64,000 nucleotides of DNA from contig JAETUM010000008.1 of assembly GCA_021768625.1 (NCBI GenBank), forward strand, positions 16,445 through 80,444. Reading direction: 5' to 3'. The number at the start of each line of letters is the position of its first letter. The stretch's first letter is position 1. The DNA comes from Candidatus Stoquefichus sp. Its GTDB lineage: Bacteria; Bacillota_I; Bacilli_A; Erysipelotrichales; Coprobacillaceae. The notes below the pieces were generated by a model. The model was not told where the DNA came from and searched no databases. It was given only the letters and a program-made list of their open reading frames with translations. Shown piece by piece: positions 46,428 to 56,503 of the stretch. The position numbers were made by a program, and so were the translations under genes.

Positions 46428-48171
46428 AATAACATTATTTAAAAAGATATTTTTAATTATATTTTTAGGGTTATTGTGTGTTGAGGGATTTCATATTTAT
46501 TTAGACTTCCAAGAAACAGCAAGAAGTATAGCAGAAAGTAATATAACTGATTTAACAATTGATAGATTACTAGAATTAAATTATCAACTGACTAATAAAT
46601 ATAAAGATGTTGAGGATCAATTTTTTACTTTAGTAAAAGATACATTTCAAGATACACCAGGATATAGTGCAGTGGTTAATGAAAATAGCCAAATTGTTTA
46701 TGATAATTTTATATCTTATGACACAGAACAACAAATGGTATTGACCCATAAAACCAAGCCAGAAGAGATTGAAGTTATACAGCTTGATCAATTATCTCAA
46801 CAACATATTCAACAACTTAATCAGTATATTAGAAAAGTATACGAAGAAGACAATTGTAAAGAATTTTCTATATACATATCAAAATCAAAAAATAAAATAA
46901 CTTACTTTAAAATAAATCAACAAGAGATTATTAATGAAAATTATACTTCAATAAAAGAGTATTCTTTAACAGAATATATTTCAAAAGAATTAAAATACAC
47001 ACATACTATATCTAATGGAGATGCTTATTTACTTGATTATGAAGATATGAAAGAAAAATCAAGAAAAATTGTAGAAAAGAAAATGAAATCGCATAATGAT
47101 GGATATAGTGGTAAGGTTAATATAGATTATTATTTAGATGGAAATAATTTATATATTATTTCAGAAATATATGATAGTTATCCAAATCAAAATAATCAAG
47201 CAGTAAGCTTAGTAAAGATTGACTATGTATATCATAGTGATGGAATTGTCATGGATATTTTTGAAATGACAATTCAAGCCAAACAAAAAGTTTATATACT
47301 TGCTTCTTTAATGTCATTATTTATGAGTATTGTTATCTCTTATATGTTGACTAGACGGATTAAAAAAATAGACCAAAGTACACAACAGATTGCAAACAAT
47401 AACTTTAATGTTAAATTAAATGAAAAGTCTCATGATGAATTGGGAACATTATCTAAAAATATAAATATGATGAGTCAACAATTAAAACAAACAATAGAAC
47501 AATTAAATCAAGAAATTGCCAAAGTTAAAGAATTAGAATCATTAAGAAAAGACTTTGTTAATCAATTTACACATGAGATGAAAACACCTTTAGGTATTAT
47601 TAATGGATATAGTGAACTGATTGAAGAAACAGAAAATGAAGAGGAAATGAATAGATACTTAAGTATAATTAATAAAGAAACAACACGAATTAATCAGCTT
47701 ATACAATCTATGCTTGATTTATCAAGATTAGAAGCGGGAAAAGTTGAATTATATAGGGAAGAATTTGATTTAGAAGATTTAGTTACAGAAATTATAGATG
47801 AATATGAAGTTTTATTAATGAAGAAAAATGCTAAGATTGAAGTAAATGTTATCAATAAACAAATTAATGCAGATAAAAAGCAGTTATCAACAGTTATTCA
47901 TAATTTTATTAGTAATGCAATTAAACATGTTGATATGAATGGAAAAATAGTCTTAGAGATTAATCATGGATTATCAGTTTATAATGATGGAGAAAAAATA
48001 TTAGAAAAAGATTTAAATAGTATTTGGTATACATTTGTAACTCATGATCAACAAGGAAGTGGACTAGGTTTAGCTATTTGTAAGTCAATTTTAGAATTAC
48101 ATGAGTATAATTATGGAGTACAAAATGTCAAGAATGGGGTAAAATTCTACTTTTATGAAAAGAATGAATAA
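46411..48171 (+). CDS. Sensor histidine kinase with HAMP domain
   Basis: A 586-aa kinase: membrane helix 1 (11-30), extracellular sensor (about 31-290), helix 2 (293-315), HAMP (316-370), HisKA with His388 (NQFTHEMKTPLGIINGYS), and ATPase with HNFISNAIKHV and GSGLGLAICKS. The roughly 260-residue external domain is long and probably binds a ligand or protein. ATG 46411, six bases after GGAG, is chosen over ATG 46408 and an upstream ATG 46387. It overlaps the regulator gene by 17 bases. Confidence 0.9.
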   Translation: MKKIFKITLFKKIFLIIFLGLLCVEGFHIYLDFQETARSIAESNITDLTIDRLLELNYQLTNKYKDVEDQFFTLVKDTFQDTPGYSAVVNENSQIVYDNFISYDTEQQMVLTHKTKPEEIEVIQLDQLSQQHIQQLNQYIRKVYEEDNCKEFSIYISKSKNKITYFKINQQEIINENYTSIKEYSLTEYISKELKYTHTISNGDAYLLDYEDMKEKSRKIVEKKMKSHNDGYSGKVNIDYYLDGNNLYIISEIYDSYPNQNNQAVSLVKIDYVYHSDGIVMDIFEMTIQAKQKVYILASLMSLFMSIVISYMLTRRIKKIDQSTQQIANNNFNVKLNEKSHDELGTLSKNINMMSQQLKQTIEQLNQEIAKVKELESLRKDFVNQFTHEMKTPLGIINGYSELIEETENEEEMNRYLSIINKETTRINQLIQSMLDLSRLEAGKVELYREEFDLEDLVTEIIDEYEVLLMKKNAKIEVNVINKQINADKKQLSTVIHNFISNAIKHVDMNGKIVLEINHGLSVYNDGEKILEKDLNSIWYTFVTHDQQGSGLGLAICKSILELHEYNYGVQNVKNGVKFYFYEKNE

Positions 48172-48198
48172 ATAAAAAGTGTTTATATAGATATGAAA

Positions 48199-48233
48199 AT
48201 GAAGTATAGAAGTTGAAACTATACTTCATTTTT
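48199..48233 (+). terminator. Terminator of the second two-component operon
   Basis: ATGAAGTATAG (48199-48209) and CTATACTTCAT (48219-48229), followed by TTTTTG. Confidence 0.82.
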
Positions 48234-48308
48234 GTGAATATAAGTCTAAATATATGAAATAATATATTTAAAAATGTTGTTTTGTGTTGAATGATGTAGT
48301 ATTTATTC

Positions 48309-48337
48309 TTGAAAGAGAAGAAAATGTCAATTATAAT
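48309..48337 (+). promoter_or_regulatory. Near-consensus promoter
   Basis: TTGAAA (48309-48314), 17-bp spacer, TATAAT (48332-48337), 27 bases before the small membrane protein start. Confidence 0.75.
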
Positions 48338-48363
48338 GTAGATAATGGTTGGAGGATTCTAAG

Positions 48364-48732
48364 ATGCATAAATTCGTGAGTATAATTATTCCATATATAT
48401 TGGTAGGAGTTATTTTGATTATAAACTTTGTTAGTTTTTCATATAAAGAGATTGTATTAGCAATTATAATGGGAATATTGATTGGAATTTGGTTTTTAAG
48501 TGTCATAAAGACAGAGGGAACAAAGTCTGTTCTTGTGAGTTTATTTATAACACTTATATTATTGATTGCTGGGGATGTTATTTCATTGATTTACTTAGAT
48601 GATATTCTTTCATCATTAGTTCTTTGTTCGGTATTACAATTATTTGCATTATATATTGTTTCAAAGAATAAGCCTAAGTTAACAATGTCTTATAAATATT
48701 CATATAAAAACAAAAGAAGAAGATACTTTTAA
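48364..48732 (+). CDS. Four-helix membrane protein of unknown function
   Basis: A 122-aa protein with four hydrophobic segments and a strongly basic C-terminal tail (SYKYSYKNKRRRYF). Family not recognised. GGAGG at 48351-48355 places the start at ATG 48364; an upstream TTG would put the ribosome site inside the gene. It has its own strong promoter and terminator, so it is monocistronic and probably well expressed. Confidence 0.65.
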   Translation: MHKFVSIIIPYILVGVILIINFVSFSYKEIVLAIIMGILIGIWFLSVIKTEGTKSVLVSLFITLILLIAGDVISLIYLDDILSSLVLCSVLQLFALYIVSKNKPKLTMSYKYSYKNKRRRYF

Positions 48733-48760
48733 GGTCATGCTAATTGCATGACCTTTTTAA
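48731..48760 (+). terminator. Terminator of the four-helix protein gene
   Basis: AAGGTCATGC (48731-48740), loop TAATT, GCATGACCTT (48746-48755), then T's. Confidence 0.88.
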
Positions 48761-48785
48761 ATTTGTATGAAAAAGTTAAAGAATA

Positions 48786-51700
48786 TTAAAACTCAATTCC
48801 TTTTGATATATGTAAATAATAGACAATGGCTTTAATATCCTGATCATATGTTTCTTTAAGAACTTTTTTGTAATAGTCAAGTTGAACTTTATGTTTATTG
48901 ATTAACGCTTGATCTGTATTCTTTTGACTTACACGATCTGTTTTATAATCTAAAACATAAATTTGATCTTGGTATACAAATACTAAGTCAAAGATACCGT
49001 GGACAATTTGTTCTCTTTGTTTATCATAGTATGAAAATGATTTTTCTTTATATATATGACTTGCTTGACAAATCATTTGATAGTAGGAACTGTTAATAAA
49101 GCCTTGAATCTTTTCCTTATAGCCATTCAGAATTTCAAGTCCATTTTCATCGCATAGTCTTTCCTGATAGAGTCTTTGTATACATTCATCAACTCTATCA
49201 TTATCAAAGGATAGAGAACTCATTAATAAATGAATGAGTGTACCTTTATCAGTAGCAGATACAGATGATGCTTCATTATCAGATGATAAATATACAAAAT
49301 GATCATCATCTAATTCTTGTAGCTTTGTAACAGCAATTGTTTCTGTTTTTTCTATATTATGTGGATAGACATAAGATTCATAGTATTGTTGTATATTTCC
49401 ATTAATGACCTTATTCTCTTTTTGTGTTTGAGGAATCATTTGTGTAATACTTTGATCATCAGTAAACCTCAAAGAGAACATAGCATGCTCAGTAGAATCA
49501 AATGTTAGTGATTTTTCAAAATGATAAGTTTTTAATAATTGAGCACGTTGTTTTAATGGGGCAATATTTAAGCATTGTTCAATAACTTGAGGATGCCTAA
49601 GTATGGCCGATAATATCCATGATAAATAATTATTTGTTTTTCTTAATCTTTCATACAATAAAACATGTTCTGCTCCTTTTTTATGAAAAATATCAGGACT
49701 TTCATTAACTAATAACTTTTGTTGGATATCTACAACTTCATCCATAGTTTTTAAAACACCAGTTAATATTAGTTTTTCAGAAGCACGTGTTAACGCAACA
49801 TAAAGAATGCGCATTTCTTCATTTACAGATTCATCTAATTGCGAGCGTGCTATCATATTACGATATGTATTTTCATATTCTACAATAATATCATTTTTGG
49901 TGCGTATACGAGGCTTGAGAGATATACCTAATCGCTTGTCTATCATAAATCGTTCTTTGCTATCTTGAGTGTTAAATTGTTTATGCATATTACATACAAA
50001 GACAACAGGAAATTCTAAACCTTTAGATTTATGTATAGTCATAAATTCTACAACATCATCATTTCCAGAAGATGATTGTGCAGGAGCATAGTCCGTTGAA
50101 TTCTCTAACGTATATAACAAGTCTTTTAAATAAATTGCTGTTTCTTGTGTTTGTTTAATAATCTCATAAAATAATTCAAGATTGGCTTTTCTTTGTTGCC
50201 CATTAATTAATTGTGAAACAAATAATCTATAATCAGTTATTTCATCAATTTTCAAAATTAATTCATATGAAGAATGATGATAACTATATTCTCTTAATTG
50301 TTGAAATATTTCTAAAAAATGAATGATTTGTGGATGATTAGATAACTTCAAACATTCATATAATGGTATATCTTTATGATCAATTCTTAAATGAGCTATT
50401 GTCTCCATATCAATATAGCTACATGTGTATGGTTGTTTAAGAACACTCAATAAAGAAATATCATCATAAGGATTATCGATAGCTTTTAAGAAAGCCATCA
50501 TATTCATAACTTCATTAGAAGTCATCAACCCTTGTGATAATACAATATGATTAGGAATATGATATAAATCAAAGATTTTTTTAAAAGTTAAAAAAGAAAC
50601 AGTAGAACGCATTAAAATAACAATATCTTTATAAGAAATTGGTTTGTTTTTTAATCGAAGTTCTTTTTTGAGCTTTAATATTTTTTGTGCAACCATATGA
50701 GCTTCATATTGTTCCTTATCTAATGGTGAAGACGGATTGTAAATATCAATAAGAACCTCAGTATTTAAATGTTTATCTTTAAAAATACGTTGTCTTGCTT
50801 CATCTCTATGATTATCTTCTTTACCAACATAATCATAATTTAACCTTGCACTATCATCTAAGTAATATTCCAATCCACCAATTTCCTTATCCATAATTTG
50901 ATTAAAGATATAGTTGATAGAATCCAAAACAACTTTAGAAGAACGATAATTAAAAACCAAGTCAATTCTTCTTGTTTGGGTTTGTTGACATTGTTCATCA
51001 GTTAATGAAAAATGATCATACTTATAAGAGAATATCTGAGGATCAGCTTGTCTAAAACGATAAATAGATTGTTTCATATCTCCTACCATGAATAAAGGAA
51101 TATGTGGTTTATCATAATGAGCAATTTTTAATAATAATGATTCTTGAATTTGATTAGTATCTTGATATTCATCAACCATAATTTCTTTAAGAGATGAATA
51201 AAGTCTTTGTACAATTCCATATTGTGGTTCTAATAATTGATGTGCATACTTCTCTAAATCAGCAAAATCTAATTGATTTAATTCTTTTTTTCTTTGTTGA
51301 TATGCATCTTGGAATTGTGAAAGAAGATTTCCCTTCGATAACAATATATCAATAGCTTGATAACTTATCTTCATTTTTTCTATAAAATCATTCACATCAT
51401 CATTGATATATGAAGTAATAGCCTTGTTATAAGAAGATAAAATATCAGTTTTCATCTTTGTAAATACTTTCTTCACTTGGGGATCAACATCTTTCCATTT
51501 CATATTATATGATTTAGGAAGAGGTGCTTTTAATATATTAATAAAAGTATCGTATGTTAAAGGTTGTTGGAAACTTTTTATTCTTTCTTCTAAATAATCA
51601 TAATAGGATTCAAAAGGAATCATTAAAGCTTGATTTTTTTCAGTTTGATCATCAGGTCTTTCATAAAAATCATTTAACTGCTGTGTTTCACAATAATATT

Positions 51701-52385
51701 TTAATTCAATAAGTTTATTCATCGCAAGAATAGTTTCACTATAAAAAATACTTTTAAGATTTTGGAATAAAGGCCAGTCTTCTAAAGACGTACTTAGTGT
51801 TTCATAATGACTTTGGTGAACATTTTCAACAAAATCATAAAAATTATCAATAGAATGAGACATGTTATCAATAGACAAAAGCACATTTTCAAAAGTATCA
51901 AAAGAATATCCTGGAAAATACAAAGAAAAGAAATCAGTATATTCTGGATGAGTAACCCATTTTTCTAAACATTCTTGAAGAACTTCTCTTTTTATCATTT
52001 GTGGATCACTATTGATAGTAAAGCCAGGCATAATATTCACTAAATATCCATATTTCATTAAAAGAAGATTACAGAAACCATGAAAGTTTGTAATATAAGC
52101 ATTGGGTAAATATAAGATTTGTTTTTCTAAATGTGAACGTAAGTCTTGATCAATATCAGAAGAGACAATCTCATTTAATTCTTCAGATAAACGCTGTTTC
52201 ATTTCATTACCAGCAGCTTCTGTGAAAGTCAAAACTAAGAAGTCAGAAATTTGATATCCTTCTTTTAATAACTCAACAATACGACTTACTAATATTTTTG
52301 TTTTTCCACTTCCAGCTGGAGCACTTACAAGGATAGAAGAATGTCTTTGTTGAATTGCTTTTAATTGTCCTTCATTAAATGGCAT
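48786..52385 (-). CDS. addA: ATP-dependent helicase/nuclease AddA
   Basis: A 1199-aa subunit of the AddAB complex, which resects double-strand breaks for RecA-dependent repair. UvrD-type helicase motifs: Walker A SAPAGSGKTK near residue 20, Walker B MVDEYQDTN, VGDMKQSIYRFRQADP, MTIHKSKGLEFPVV and LYVALTRASEKL. The C-terminal RecB-like nuclease has GIFDLVFVYQDQIYVLDYKTD with catalytic Asp and Lys. It overlaps addB by 11 bases. Length is normal for AddA. Confidence 0.94.
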   Translation of the reverse strand: MPFNEGQLKAIQQRHSSILVSAPAGSGKTKILVSRIVELLKEGYQISDFLVLTFTEAAGNEMKQRLSEELNEIVSSDIDQDLRSHLEKQILYLPNAYITNFHGFCNLLLMKYGYLVNIMPGFTINSDPQMIKREVLQECLEKWVTHPEYTDFFSLYFPGYSFDTFENVLLSIDNMSHSIDNFYDFVENVHQSHYETLSTSLEDWPLFQNLKSIFYSETILAMNKLIELKYYCETQQLNDFYERPDDQTEKNQALMIPFESYYDYLEERIKSFQQPLTYDTFINILKAPLPKSYNMKWKDVDPQVKKVFTKMKTDILSSYNKAITSYINDDVNDFIEKMKISYQAIDILLSKGNLLSQFQDAYQQRKKELNQLDFADLEKYAHQLLEPQYGIVQRLYSSLKEIMVDEYQDTNQIQESLLLKIAHYDKPHIPLFMVGDMKQSIYRFRQADPQIFSYKYDHFSLTDEQCQQTQTRRIDLVFNYRSSKVVLDSINYIFNQIMDKEIGGLEYYLDDSARLNYDYVGKEDNHRDEARQRIFKDKHLNTEVLIDIYNPSSPLDKEQYEAHMVAQKILKLKKELRLKNKPISYKDIVILMRSTVSFLTFKKIFDLYHIPNHIVLSQGLMTSNEVMNMMAFLKAIDNPYDDISLLSVLKQPYTCSYIDMETIAHLRIDHKDIPLYECLKLSNHPQIIHFLEIFQQLREYSYHHSSYELILKIDEITDYRLFVSQLINGQQRKANLELFYEIIKQTQETAIYLKDLLYTLENSTDYAPAQSSSGNDDVVEFMTIHKSKGLEFPVVFVCNMHKQFNTQDSKERFMIDKRLGISLKPRIRTKNDIIVEYENTYRNMIARSQLDESVNEEMRILYVALTRASEKLILTGVLKTMDEVVDIQQKLLVNESPDIFHKKGAEHVLLYERLRKTNNYLSWILSAILRHPQVIEQCLNIAPLKQRAQLLKTYHFEKSLTFDSTEHAMFSLRFTDDQSITQMIPQTQKENKVINGNIQQYYESYVYPHNIEKTETIAVTKLQELDDDHFVYLSSDNEASSVSATDKGTLIHLLMSSLSFDNDRVDECIQRLYQERLCDENGLEILNGYKEKIQGFINSSYYQMICQASHIYKEKSFSYYDKQREQIVHGIFDLVFVYQDQIYVLDYKTDRVSQKNTDQALINKHKVQLDYYKKVLKETYDQDIKAIVYYLHISKGIEF

Positions 52386-55062
52386 CGTCTTTCCCTCCTA
52401 GTTTTTCTTCTAAATCATAAAATTGAACAAGTTCATAGTCATTATAGAAAACATCAAACTGGCAAACACTACGATATGAACAGTAATGACATGGATTAAC
52501 AAGGGTATGTGTAGCGCTTTGGTCACTACCTTTTGGAGATATTGTAATATTTCCACTTATCATCTGTTGATAAAGTTCATAAATATGACTTTCTATTTCT
52601 GCAAATAAACAATCTAACTGTTGAGATGTTAAGATATGACCTTTATATTCATCCTTAGATTTAACATACGAAACATTAATAATATGAGATTTTTTTTCTA
52701 TTGATGGATCTAGAGCTTGAATAACATGATGATCGTCATCATCAATAATATATCCACCATAACGATATAAATCTTGCAAGTCTTCTTGATGAATATCTTC
52801 GTGTAATGATTGTTTTGTTGATAAGACTCTTCTTTTTGTATTAAAGTATAAAACAGCTGCAGGATCTTTTTGATATTTTTTAGTAATCATTTTTAAATAT
52901 AATAACATTTGAATATTAAATCCTTGCATAGCTAAATTTAAATCAATATCTTTTGTACTAGATTTATAATCAATAATAGAAACGTAATTCTGATATGTAT
53001 CAATACGATCAACAAATCCTTTAAATTGAATATCATTTATTTTATCTTCTATTTTTTGTTCTTGTGAACGAACTTCAAAAAGTGATGTATCGAGAATTTT
53101 ATGTAGTATATCTAAAGTAACAACAAGATCTTTTTTTAATTGGTTGATAAAATATTGATTGATTTTTGATGATTGAATTTTATCAATAAGGGTTTCATCC
53201 CTTGATATATAATAATCAACTAATTGACCAATATTTCTATTTTGTTTAATGTTGATTGATAAAACATAATGAACAAGACTACCAAGCTCATTAGGCATAA
53301 GTTTATCTTCTTTGAGAGGATAGATGCCTAAACCATATTGAATAAAGTATAAAAAGGGACATTTATTATATGTTTCTATTTGACTTACTGACATTGTAGA
53401 ACTATATAAGTTTTGTATCGTTTCACTGTTTAAGAAAACAGGTTGATTTTTATTATGTATATAATCAGAGATATAGTGATTAATGATACTTTTCTTTTCA
53501 ATTTGTCCACCTATTGCATAATAATCCTCAATAGATACATATTGGTTGATTGGTAAATCCTTAAAATGATACATTTTTGTAAGTTGTTTATATAAAGATG
53601 ATGGTAAACGCGTTTCACCAGCTAATGTTGAAGTACTATAAGAAATTGTCATTGACAAGTAAGGTTGTTGTAGGGCTTTTAAGATATCATTATAATGTAC
53701 TCCTAATTGTTCTTGTGTTGTCAAAGGGGTTGAAATACAGTTTTCTCTTAAAAACTGAATATCTTCATTTAATAACAAAGATGTATCTTTGATAAAAGAT
53801 GGTAAAATCGTTTCATTCATTCCAAGAATGAAAATATATTTAGGTTCAGAAACTTTTAATTCATGGACTGAATAAATAGAAATATGATCCTGGTTGTTAT
53901 TTTTCTCTTGATGATTCCTTTGATATGTTGATATAAAGAAATCTTTAAATTCAGAAGAACTCATTAAATCATCATAATCATAGAGTGTATCAAAGTATTG
54001 TTGATATTCAGAATCAAGATTATTATTTAATATTTCAGCAAATTGTTTGACGGGCATATTGTCTAGTTGATCAATGGCATTGAGAATATCTTGATAGTTC
54101 TTATCATATTGGCATGAAGATATAATAGGCAATTGATGAGGAATATGTTTCTTTTCAAATGCCTGTATAAGTAAATCTGCATAAGATTGATCAGGATAAA
54201 CAATAACAAAATCTTGATAACGTAAATTTTCATCAACAATTTTTTGATAAATTGTATAAATAACACGATTAACTTCATGATGAGGGGTTGTACTTATAAA
54301 AGTATATAACTCCTTTTCATCATTGCAAATATCTGGAGATTGTAAAAATAAGTTATTTAATAAAAAATTTGTTTTTTTAAATTCGATAGCATCTTGACAT
54401 AATGTATGATAAGGCATGTTAAAAAGGCGACTATCATTATGATATGTATATAAGAGTGTTATATCATGATATTGCGATAATCGTTGCATGATATTTTGAC
54501 GTAAAGGTTGATAAAGATGATCTGCTTCTACATAAATATGTTTTTTTTCTAAGTTAAATGAACAATCTTTGAAAATATCCTCCATTGTTAGATGAGTATA
54601 CTCATCTAATCGTTCATTAAGATATTGTTGGAGATTAACAAAATCTACAAGCTTAGGTTGTGTAGATAAATCAATATTCTTATATTGAGTTAATGATAAG
54701 TTCATTTCTTTAAGAAGAGGAATGAATTTATTTATTAATGGATAAGGTTGATTTGTTTGAAAGCAACGAAATGAATGTGTTTTGAATATATGTTGTAAAT
54801 GATATGTTAATTCAGTGTTATGAATCACATGATGAGCTGTTAAATGGTATTCCACTTGTAATTCTTGAAGAAATTTTTGCCATGATAAAACTTCAATATT
54901 CACAAGATGCGTTGTATATTTAAAAAATATTTTTTCTACAGTTAAAGGATCCTCAGCAATAAAAAAATAAGATTCAAAAGGTTTCTCTTGAGCCTTTTTT
55001 ACACATTCTTGAATCATTTCATCTAATTTCTCTGTATAATTTAAACCACTGATAACTCTCAT
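52375..55062 (-). CDS. addB: ATP-dependent nuclease subunit AddB (short form)
   Basis: An 895-aa partner of AddA. The C-terminal nuclease has GFVDRIDTYQNYVSIIDYKS. The Cys ligands of the 4Fe-4S staple are visible as YNKCPFLYF and HYCSYRSVC. The B. subtilis protein is about 1160 aa and begins with a Walker A motif; here the N-terminus (MRVISGLNYTEKLDE) has no GxxGxGKT, so the ATP site is lost and the helicase-like part is trimmed. GAGGTG precedes the ATGs at 55065 and 55062; the latter has the better spacing. The open frame also includes a GTG at 55071. Confidence 0.88.
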   Translation of the reverse strand: MRVISGLNYTEKLDEMIQECVKKAQEKPFESYFFIAEDPLTVEKIFFKYTTHLVNIEVLSWQKFLQELQVEYHLTAHHVIHNTELTYHLQHIFKTHSFRCFQTNQPYPLINKFIPLLKEMNLSLTQYKNIDLSTQPKLVDFVNLQQYLNERLDEYTHLTMEDIFKDCSFNLEKKHIYVEADHLYQPLRQNIMQRLSQYHDITLLYTYHNDSRLFNMPYHTLCQDAIEFKKTNFLLNNLFLQSPDICNDEKELYTFISTTPHHEVNRVIYTIYQKIVDENLRYQDFVIVYPDQSYADLLIQAFEKKHIPHQLPIISSCQYDKNYQDILNAIDQLDNMPVKQFAEILNNNLDSEYQQYFDTLYDYDDLMSSSEFKDFFISTYQRNHQEKNNNQDHISIYSVHELKVSEPKYIFILGMNETILPSFIKDTSLLLNEDIQFLRENCISTPLTTQEQLGVHYNDILKALQQPYLSMTISYSTSTLAGETRLPSSLYKQLTKMYHFKDLPINQYVSIEDYYAIGGQIEKKSIINHYISDYIHNKNQPVFLNSETIQNLYSSTMSVSQIETYNKCPFLYFIQYGLGIYPLKEDKLMPNELGSLVHYVLSINIKQNRNIGQLVDYYISRDETLIDKIQSSKINQYFINQLKKDLVVTLDILHKILDTSLFEVRSQEQKIEDKINDIQFKGFVDRIDTYQNYVSIIDYKSSTKDIDLNLAMQGFNIQMLLYLKMITKKYQKDPAAVLYFNTKRRVLSTKQSLHEDIHQEDLQDLYRYGGYIIDDDDHHVIQALDPSIEKKSHIINVSYVKSKDEYKGHILTSQQLDCLFAEIESHIYELYQQMISGNITISPKGSDQSATHTLVNPCHYCSYRSVCQFDVFYNDYELVQFYDLEEKLGGKDDAI

Positions 55063-55205
55063 CATCTTCACCTCTTTTTACATTATACAATAAAACTTGA
55101 AAACAAGGAATAAATATAGTCTCTTGTTTTTGTGATAGGTTTGTATAAGTATTATTTATAAATGATAAGATAAAATATTATTTATTGTAAAACGATAAAT
55201 AATTA

Positions 55206-55233
55206 TTGAAATATAAAAATAGGATGATATAAT
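55206..55233 (+). promoter_or_regulatory. Promoter of the DUF2975 operon
   Basis: TTGAAA (55206-55211), 16-bp spacer, TATAAT (55228-55233). Confidence 0.65.
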
Positions 55234-55260
55234 AAATATGTAATTTTAAGGAGGTTCATT

Positions 55261-55737
55261 ATGGAACAAGTAAAAATAGCAAAGTTATTAAAGATATTTA
55301 GTGTTTTAACAGGTATAGTAGGAGGAATCTTTTTCTTTTGGTATACCCCATTACTTATAGAAGAAGTCGCATATATGAATGATCTTGAATGGTTGAGATG
55401 GCCGGGAACATTTGGGATATGGGCTATAGCTTTGATTTGTTATATTGCTTTATATTATTTTTGGAAAATTTGTATACAGATAGGTGAAGGGAATAGTTTT
55501 TGTAGGGAAAATGCTTATTCTATGAAAGTGATTTGTTTCTTAGCCATATTAGCAAGTATAGCTGTACTATTTGGAGATATTACTTTAGTTATTCTTCACT
55601 TCTTAAATGGAGCTATGATTGTTTTTTCATTTTTTATTATATTTGTTGGATGCGGTATTGCTTGTATTTGTTTTGCTTTATCTAAGCTTATTGAAAATGC
55701 TATGATGATAAAAGAAGAAAATGACTTAACAGTTTAA
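55261..55737 (+). CDS. DUF2975 family membrane protein
   Basis: A 158-aa protein with four membrane helices and the family motif IQIGEGNSFCRENAYSMKVI between helices 2 and 3. Function unknown. DUF2975 proteins are regularly encoded just upstream of a YozG-like XRE regulator, as here (13-base gap), so they are thought to be controlled by or to control that regulator. AAGGAGG precedes the ATG. Confidence 0.87.
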   Translation: MEQVKIAKLLKIFSVLTGIVGGIFFFWYTPLLIEEVAYMNDLEWLRWPGTFGIWAIALICYIALYYFWKICIQIGEGNSFCRENAYSMKVICFLAILASIAVLFGDITLVILHFLNGAMIVFSFFIIFVGCGIACICFALSKLIENAMMIKEENDLTV

Positions 55738-55750
55738 AAGGAGAAAAATA

Positions 55751-55957
55751 ATGATTGTAATTAATATAGATGTTATGCTTGCAAAAAGAAAGATGAGTGT
55801 TACTGAACTTACAGAAAAAGTAGGTATCACAATGGCAAATATTTCAATTTTGAAAAACGGGAAAGCGAAAGCTATCCGTTTTGAAACATTGGATAAAATA
55901 TGTAAAGCATTAGATTGTCAACCAGGTGATATTTTAGAGTGGAAAGATGAAGATTAA
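55751..55957 (+). CDS. YozG-like XRE-family regulator
   Basis: A 68-aa single-domain helix-turn-helix protein: INIDVMLAKRKMSVTELTEKVG, ITMANISILKNGKAKAIRF (recognition helix), ETLDKICKALDCQPGDILEW. This is the Cro/C1 family branch paired with DUF2975 genes. It probably autoregulates the operon. AAGGAG precedes the ATG. The following lipoprotein gene overlaps its end by 11 bases, an extra member not usual in the pair. Confidence 0.9.
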   Translation: MIVINIDVMLAKRKMSVTELTEKVGITMANISILKNGKAKAIRFETLDKICKALDCQPGDILEWKDED

Positions 55958-56387
55958 AGTGTTGGGTTTCTTGTGTTGTCTTTTGACAATATATGGTTGT
56001 GTTCATGATAAATTTATTATTCAGGGATATCAATCATCAAGTGAACATTTTGATGAAGATGCATGGAGAGATCATACACATTATTGTGAATATTATTATA
56101 AAAAAGAAAATATTTCTTTATTTGAAAAAAGTCAATATTATACACAAGTGGCTCATCAAGATATCCAAAGACTTAAAGGTTTTGTTGGTAACTTTAAAGA
56201 ATGGATAGCATTGAAGGACGGTTATAAAAATTGGTATCACTTCAATGAAAAGCAAATAAGTATTAATGATTATTTTCATTTGGAAGTTAAAGCTCCTGAT
56301 GAGGTTTATGGAGAATATCATTGTTATGATATTTATTATTTCGATGTGAACGAATGCACTTTATATTATATGAGTAGTTATAGTTAA
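55947..56387 (+). CDS. Small lipoprotein of unknown function
   Basis: A 146-aa protein with signal peptide and lipobox LTIYGC (Cys18). The mature part is rich in Tyr, His and acidic residues (EDAWRDHTHYCEYYYKKENI) and has no domain I recognise. It starts within the XRE gene after GAGTGGAAAG, so it is translationally coupled. Its association with DUF2975/XRE suggests an envelope sensing unit (inference). Confidence 0.65.
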   Translation: MKIKVLGFLCCLLTIYGCVHDKFIIQGYQSSSEHFDEDAWRDHTHYCEYYYKKENISLFEKSQYYTQVAHQDIQRLKGFVGNFKEWIALKDGYKNWYHFNEKQISINDYFHLEVKAPDEVYGEYHCYDIYYFDVNECTLYYMSSYS

Positions 56388-56503
56388 GAAAAAGAGATTG
56401 ATATATTTGTATAGAGGATATACTATATATAAGCATAGTATTTGATTTTCTTTGATGAGAGGACTATAATTTCCAAAGAAAAGTAAAAAAGGAGAAAGTT
56501 AAG

